Shown here in pieces: positions 5,385-8,394 of a DNA stretch of 8,394 nucleotides; the first letter of the stretch is position 1, and the number at the start of each line of letters is the position of its first letter. The stretch lies in contig CAMWWR010000057.1 in the NCBI GenBank assembly GCA_947178045.1, positions 1 to 8,394 on the forward strand, read 5' to 3'. A model generated the notes under the pieces. It did not search any database. It saw only the letters and a list, made by a program, of their open reading frames with translations, and had not been told where the DNA came from. The position numbers and the translations under genes are program-made. The DNA is from an uncultured Clostridia bacterium (lineage in GTDB: Bacteria > Bacillota > Clostridia > Lachnospirales > Lachnospiraceae).

Positions 5385-7235
5385 ATGAATACAAACCGGA
5401 CGACCATCTCCCACACCTTCCGCAAAGCGGCTATAAAAGAGGCCGAGCTCTGCCTTAACGCGGATGCCGGGGATTTAAGCGAGGAATTATACACCGAATT
5501 TGCGCGCAGCGGCAACCGCGTAAATTACGAGGGCGTCAATTTCCGCCGTCGCAAACTCCTAAACCGCCTTGCGATCGGCGAGCTCTGTGAGGGGGAGGGA
5601 CGTTTTCTTCCGGAGCTCTCCCGCATTATCGGCTGTACGCTCCGGGAGCGCTCCTGGGTACTTCCGGCCCATTCCGGCGGGAGGCTGCCGGACGGAGTGG
5701 AGACAAATATCGATCTGTTTTCTTCTCAGACTGCGGCGGCGCTCGCGATGATCTCCGCGCGTCTGCCGCTCGACGCCGCACTGCAGAAGCAAATCTGGGA
5801 GACGATCGACGCACGGATTTTCGTACCGCTTTTAACCCATGACTACTGGTGGCGCGACCTAGGCGAAAACCGCCGTCCGACGCCGTCCAACTGGACGCCG
5901 TGGTGCATTCACGGTGTTCTCGAATGCGTGCGTTCCGTCCTGCCGGACGCACTGCCGTGGGACGAGGCTGAAACCGCATGGGCACAGGCACAGCCTTCGT
6001 CCTACTTCGCTTCTCTTCTTCCTGTCGGCCGTCTTCCTCAGCTGCAGGAAATCGCGGACAGCTGCCTCGCCTCCCTGCGCAATTATTTCGAGGACTATCC
6101 GGACGACGGCGGCTGCGACGAGGGCGCGCAGTACTGGGAGCATTCCGTCGGTCATTTCTTCGAATGCGGCCTCTGTCAGAGCTTTGACGCGGCAAAGCTT
6201 GCCGCGATGTACTCCTTTATTCAGAAGGTACATATAACAGGAAATTACTATATGAATTTTGCGGACTGTGCCGCGCGCATCAAACCAAACGCATCCATGA
6301 TTTTCCGGATGGGAACAGAGGGGAATCTCCCGAAGCTCTCGGCCTTCGGTGCGGCTTTATACCACGCGCATTCCACCGTTGACCCCGATCCCACCCTCCG
6401 GGACAATATGGATTTCCGCGCCGTTCTGAACGCCGCGCTTGCCTCCGCGGACCTCGAAAACTACGCAGACGAACCTGCATACAGGCAGCGGGACTGCTTC
6501 CCATCGCTTGAGGCCGGCATTTTCCGCGGCCGGCATTTCTGCATGGCCGTCAAGGGCGGACACAACGGCGAAAATCACAATCACAACGACTGCGGCAATG
6601 TGATCGTCTACGCGGCCGGCAGCCCGGTGCTGATCGACGCCGGCGTCGGCGCGTACACGCGGGACACCTTTTCTGAACGCCGCTACACAATCTGGACTAT
6701 GCAATCCTCCTTCCACAATCTGCCGGAAATCAACGGCTGCATGCAGCACGACGGCGCGGAATACACTGCACGGGACGCCGTATTTTCAGAGGACTCCTTC
6801 TCCTGCGAGCTTTCCGCCGCCTATCCGCGCCAGGCCGGCATTCTTTCGTACTGTCGCAGCATGCAGCTTGAGGAGAGCCGCGTAACGCTGACCTCGCATT
6901 TTGTATTTAAGGGAGATAAATTCAAAGGGAATAAGAACTGTGTGATCCTGAATTACATGCTCGCCGAACGGCCGGAGCTGGAAGATGAGCGGAACGATTT
7001 CCGGGAGCAAAAGGCCGGCCGTCTCGCCGTACATACGGCCCGCCCAGACGCCGGCTGCCGTGCGCGGGCGGGCGGCTGCATCCTCACGCTCCCGGCCGGG
7101 GAATGGTCGGTGGAGACGATTGAATTCGGCGAGGACGAAAAGCTGTCGCCCGTCTGGGGGCACTGTGTTTTTCGGTTGAGAGGAAGGATCGAGACTGCAG
7201 AACGCGAGTTTACCGCGGTAACCGTTATAGAGTGA
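5385..7235 (+). CDS. Heparinase II/III-family polysaccharide lyase, cytoplasmic
   Basis: This 616-residue protein belongs to the heparinase II/III-like lyases, which cleave uronic-acid polysaccharides or oligosaccharides by beta-elimination. The N-terminal part (about 10-370) looks like the alpha/alpha-toroid domain. It carries NWTPW at 169-173 and DEGAQYW at 245-251, whose Tyr250 is a candidate catalytic residue. From about 375 to the end is the beta-sandwich domain with the family hallmark GGHNGENHNHND at 391-402, followed by a VLIDAGVGAYT segment at 415-425 and a MQSSFHNLP segment at about 439-447. There is no signal peptide, so it probably acts inside the cell on imported oligosaccharides. 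The true substrate (heparin/heparan, chondroitin, alginate or another uronide) cannot be read from sequence. The start has AAAGGAG nine bases upstream. It is convergent with ssrA. Confidence 0.9.
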   Translation: MNTNRTTISHTFRKAAIKEAELCLNADAGDLSEELYTEFARSGNRVNYEGVNFRRRKLLNRLAIGELCEGEGRFLPELSRIIGCTLRERSWVLPAHSGGRLPDGVETNIDLFSSQTAAALAMISARLPLDAALQKQIWETIDARIFVPLLTHDYWWRDLGENRRPTPSNWTPWCIHGVLECVRSVLPDALPWDEAETAWAQAQPSSYFASLLPVGRLPQLQEIADSCLASLRNYFEDYPDDGGCDEGAQYWEHSVGHFFECGLCQSFDAAKLAAMYSFIQKVHITGNYYMNFADCAARIKPNASMIFRMGTEGNLPKLSAFGAALYHAHSTVDPDPTLRDNMDFRAVLNAALASADLENYADEPAYRQRDCFPSLEAGIFRGRHFCMAVKGGHNGENHNHNDCGNVIVYAAGSPVLIDAGVGAYTRDTFSERRYTIWTMQSSFHNLPEINGCMQHDGAEYTARDAVFSEDSFSCELSAAYPRQAGILSYCRSMQLEESRVTLTSHFVFKGDKFKGNKNCVILNYMLAERPELEDERNDFREQKAGRLAVHTARPDAGCRARAGGCILTLPAGEWSVETIEFGEDEKLSPVWGHCVFRLRGRIETAEREFTAVTVIE

Positions 7236-7241
7236 AGTAAC

Positions 7242-7287
7242 AAAAAGCCGGAATGCCTGAAAATAAATCTTTTTCAAGCATTCCGGC
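7242..7287 (-). terminator. Strong intrinsic terminator of ssrA
   Basis: A 17-bp stem is formed by 7247-7263 and 7271-7287 with a 7-base loop. On the minus strand it is followed by TTTTT (7246-7242). Its single imperfect position (7257/7277) is a C-A mismatch in plus-strand RNA but a G-U pair in minus-strand RNA. This supports the minus, ssrA-derived direction. It begins seven bases beyond the lyase stop codon and may also block convergent transcription. Confidence 0.88.
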
Positions 7288-7290
7288 AAG

Positions 7291-7631
7291 TGGACCTGAG
7301 GGGAGTCGAACCCCTGTCCGAAAGCCCATCCACTGCAGCATCTCCCATCACAGTCAGTCATCTGACATTCCCTCCGTCCGCCGCCGGCTGACAGGCTGCG
7401 GATTTCAGTAGCTTCATGATTTCTTCCGACGCCGCAAAGCTTAAGCGCTGGAGTGCCCTGCAAATTTGATGCCGGAACCTAAGCCGCAGGAATCCCAGGC
7501 CCGACAGCTGCCGTTAGGCAGCGAGTGCTAAATTGTCTTCAGCGTTTAATTTTAATCCGAGTTTTAACGTGGTCACGGACCACGGATGGCTTCCGCAACT
7601 TCAAAACCCCCGTCGAAACCAGTACAAGCCC
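7291..7631 (-). ncRNA. ssrA: Transfer-messenger RNA (tmRNA)
   Basis: This gene encodes the RNA that, with SmpB, rescues stalled ribosomes and tags the unfinished protein for degradation. The mature 5' end is placed at 7631 because GGGCTTG (7631-7625) pairs over seven positions, including two G-U pairs, with CAGGTCC (7298-7292) to form the tRNA-like acceptor stem. The 5' end continues into the conserved TGGTTTCGACGGGG. The T arm is AGGGG-TTCGACT-CCCCT at the 3' end, and the discriminator base is A. The next bases are CTT, so the CCA end is not encoded and must be added by nucleotidyltransferase. The RNA is a single piece of about 341 nt, normal for Firmicutes. An internal tag frame is present (7514-7543). 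The SmpB gene is not in the window. Confidence 0.95.
7514..7543 (-). other. tmRNA proteolysis-tag reading frame
   Basis: Within ssrA the minus strand reads GCT GAA GAC AAT TTA GCA CTC GCT GCC TAA, encoding the tag AEDNLALAA. The Ala resume codon follows an A-rich segment, and the hydrophobic ALAA end is the usual signal for ClpXP-type proteases. The resume codon is assigned by analogy with other tmRNAs. Confidence 0.9.
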
Positions 7632-7643
7632 GGTTCACTGCTG

Positions 7644-7696
7644 AAATTGCACGCTCTTATCATACCCGATTCCGCGGGCTTTGTCAAGTGCAATTT
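7644..7696. repeat. 9-bp inverted repeat bracketing the ssrA promoter
   Basis: AAATTGCAC (7644-7652) and GTGCAATTT (7688-7696) are perfect reverse complements, 35 bp apart. One arm abuts the -35 hexamer on its upstream side. The other lies across the predicted transcription start. No function is known to me. Confidence 0.6.
7659..7687 (-). promoter_or_regulatory. Near-consensus sigma-A promoter of ssrA
   Basis: On the minus strand a perfect TTGACA (7682-7687) and TATGAT (7659-7664) are separated by 17 bp. The expected start near 7652 implies a 5' leader of about 20 nt that RNase P would remove to give the mature end at 7631. It starts 27 bp behind the pyrophosphatase stop codon, with no intervening terminator seen. 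Confidence 0.88.
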
Positions 7697-7698
7697 TG

Positions 7699-7724
7699 CT
7701 TCACGCATTGCCTTCACGCATTGA
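7699..7724. repeat. 13-bp tandem duplication over the pyrophosphatase stop codon
   Basis: Two adjacent 13-base units, 7699-7711 and 7712-7724, share CTTCACGCATTG and differ only in their last base. The pyrophosphatase TGA (7716-7714) falls in the second unit, so the duplication spans the last codons, the stop and the first bases of the intergenic gap. Confidence 0.7.
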
Positions 7725-8394
7725 TCGCCGTCATAATTGCAGGAATCATCTGCTTTTTCCGCGACACGACGCCGTCCAGCCGGATGCCGCCGTCGCTGCT
7801 CTTGCGGTGGAACGCGTTCTCCAGCAGACTCTCCGCACCGCTGCCGATGCAGAGCACCTCCGTCGATTCGCGGATGATGTTTGTCAGCATGAAGAACACC
7901 ATGTCCACGCCGAGCTCGCTGTACGCCTTTTCCATGTACGGGAGCAGGCGCTCCTTCAGCTCGGCAAGCCCGAGCGCATTCATCGAATTGATCTGGCCGA
8001 CACCGAAGGTTATCTTCCCCGCCGAAAATTTCTTGAAATCCTGATAGAAAATCTCCTCGGACGATTTAAACTTCAGATCGCTGCCCGCCTCGAACATTTC
8101 TCCCGCAAATTCCGTCACGTCAAGCCTGGCGATTGCCGCCAGCGCCTCTGCGGCCGCCTTATCCGCCGCCGTGCAGGTCGGGGAGCGGTACATCAGCGTA
8201 TCGGACAGGATCGCCGCGCAGAGCAGCCCGGCCGTCTTCTCGTCAATCTCGACGCCGTTTTCCTGATACATCTGATAGATGATGGTCGCCGTGCAGCCGA
8301 GCGGCTGATTCCGGAAAAATACCGGCGATATCGTCTCGATCGTGCCGAGCCGGTGATGGTCGATGATCTCAAGGATCTCGGCCTCCTCCACGCC
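7714..8394 (-). CDS. ppaC: Manganese-dependent inorganic pyrophosphatase (family II, DHH), 3' part
   Basis: The 226 residues present form the C-terminal part of a cytoplasmic enzyme that hydrolyses pyrophosphate to phosphate, pulling biosynthetic reactions forward. The fragment enters from the right edge with the end of the DHH domain. It shows IIDHHRLG (the DHH metal-binding motif), a GCTATIIYQMY segment and AAILSDTLMY, whose Asp is the expected further metal ligand. The DHHA2 domain follows and ends with the substrate-binding SRKKQMIP motif about 15 residues before the stop. Conserved residues are intact and there is no frameshift. A GTG at 8391-8389 is an internal Val, not a start, because the DHH domain must extend upstream. 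Whether this is the short form (about 310 residues) or the longer CBS-domain-containing form cannot be decided from this window. ssrA follows 82 bp downstream on the same strand. Confidence 0.93.
   Translation of the reverse strand, partial: GVEEAEILEIIDHHRLGTIETISPVFFRNQPLGCTATIIYQMYQENGVEIDEKTAGLLCAAILSDTLMYRSPTCTAADKAAAEALAAIARLDVTEFAGEMFEAGSDLKFKSSEEIFYQDFKKFSAGKITFGVGQINSMNALGLAELKERLLPYMEKAYSELGVDMVFFMLTNIIRESTEVLCIGSGAESLLENAFHRKSSDGGIRLDGVVSRKKQMIPAIMTAINA

Noticed and set aside
7291..7320. A tRNA gene suggested by the T-arm sequence GGGGTTCGACTCCCC
   Set aside because: The T arm and acceptor pair with a 5' end about 340 nt away and enclose a tag frame, so it is the tRNA-like end of tmRNA.
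6786..7463. Minus-strand open frame of 225 codons running from ssrA into the lyase gene
   Set aside because: It begins inside tmRNA, crosses its terminator and is antisense to conserved lyase sequence.

Overview
The window looks like chromosomal DNA of a fairly GC-rich Clostridia-type Firmicute, probably Lachnospiraceae. The evidence is strong AGGAGG-type ribosome binding sites, sigma-A promoters with 17-bp spacing, a one-piece tmRNA with an AEDNLALAA-type tag, a family II (DHH) pyrophosphatase, a D-lactate dehydrogenase and a lipoprotein cyclophilin. This is a judgement from protein style, not a search. I see no mobile element, CRISPR array, phage gene or tRNA.

Left part (1-3608, all minus strand). 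Read in the direction of transcription, a sigma-A promoter at 3561-3589 drives a membrane-anchored ComEC-like metallo-beta-lactamase-fold protein (2228-3418). Next come a D-lactate dehydrogenase (1074-2108), a cyclophilin-type peptidyl-prolyl isomerase lipoprotein (178-1038) and the first 58 codons of an unrecognised gene that leaves the left edge (1-176). The last three are tightly spaced (35 bp and 1 bp) and look like one operon. It is preceded by a 119-bp gap holding a perfect 10-bp inverted repeat just in front of the dehydrogenase.

Middle part (3609-7235). An unrecognised, probably alpha-helical 475-residue protein (minus) and a heparinase II/III-family polysaccharide lyase without a signal peptide (plus) diverge from a 348-bp control region. 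That region holds a good promoter for each gene and three related dyads (GGGAAAYGC ... GCGTTTCC). One dyad covers the predicted start of the minus transcript. A further CGCGGGAAAT half-site lies at the predicted start of the plus transcript. This looks like a dedicated, co-regulated carbohydrate locus and is the most interesting part of the window.

Right part (7236-8394, minus strand). The tmRNA gene ssrA (7291-7631) has a near-consensus promoter and a strong intrinsic terminator lying between it and the convergent lyase gene. Upstream of it is the 3' part of a manganese-dependent inorganic pyrophosphatase gene that enters from the right edge. Small repeats worth noting are a 9-bp inverted repeat bracketing the ssrA promoter and a 13-bp tandem duplication across the pyrophosphatase stop codon.
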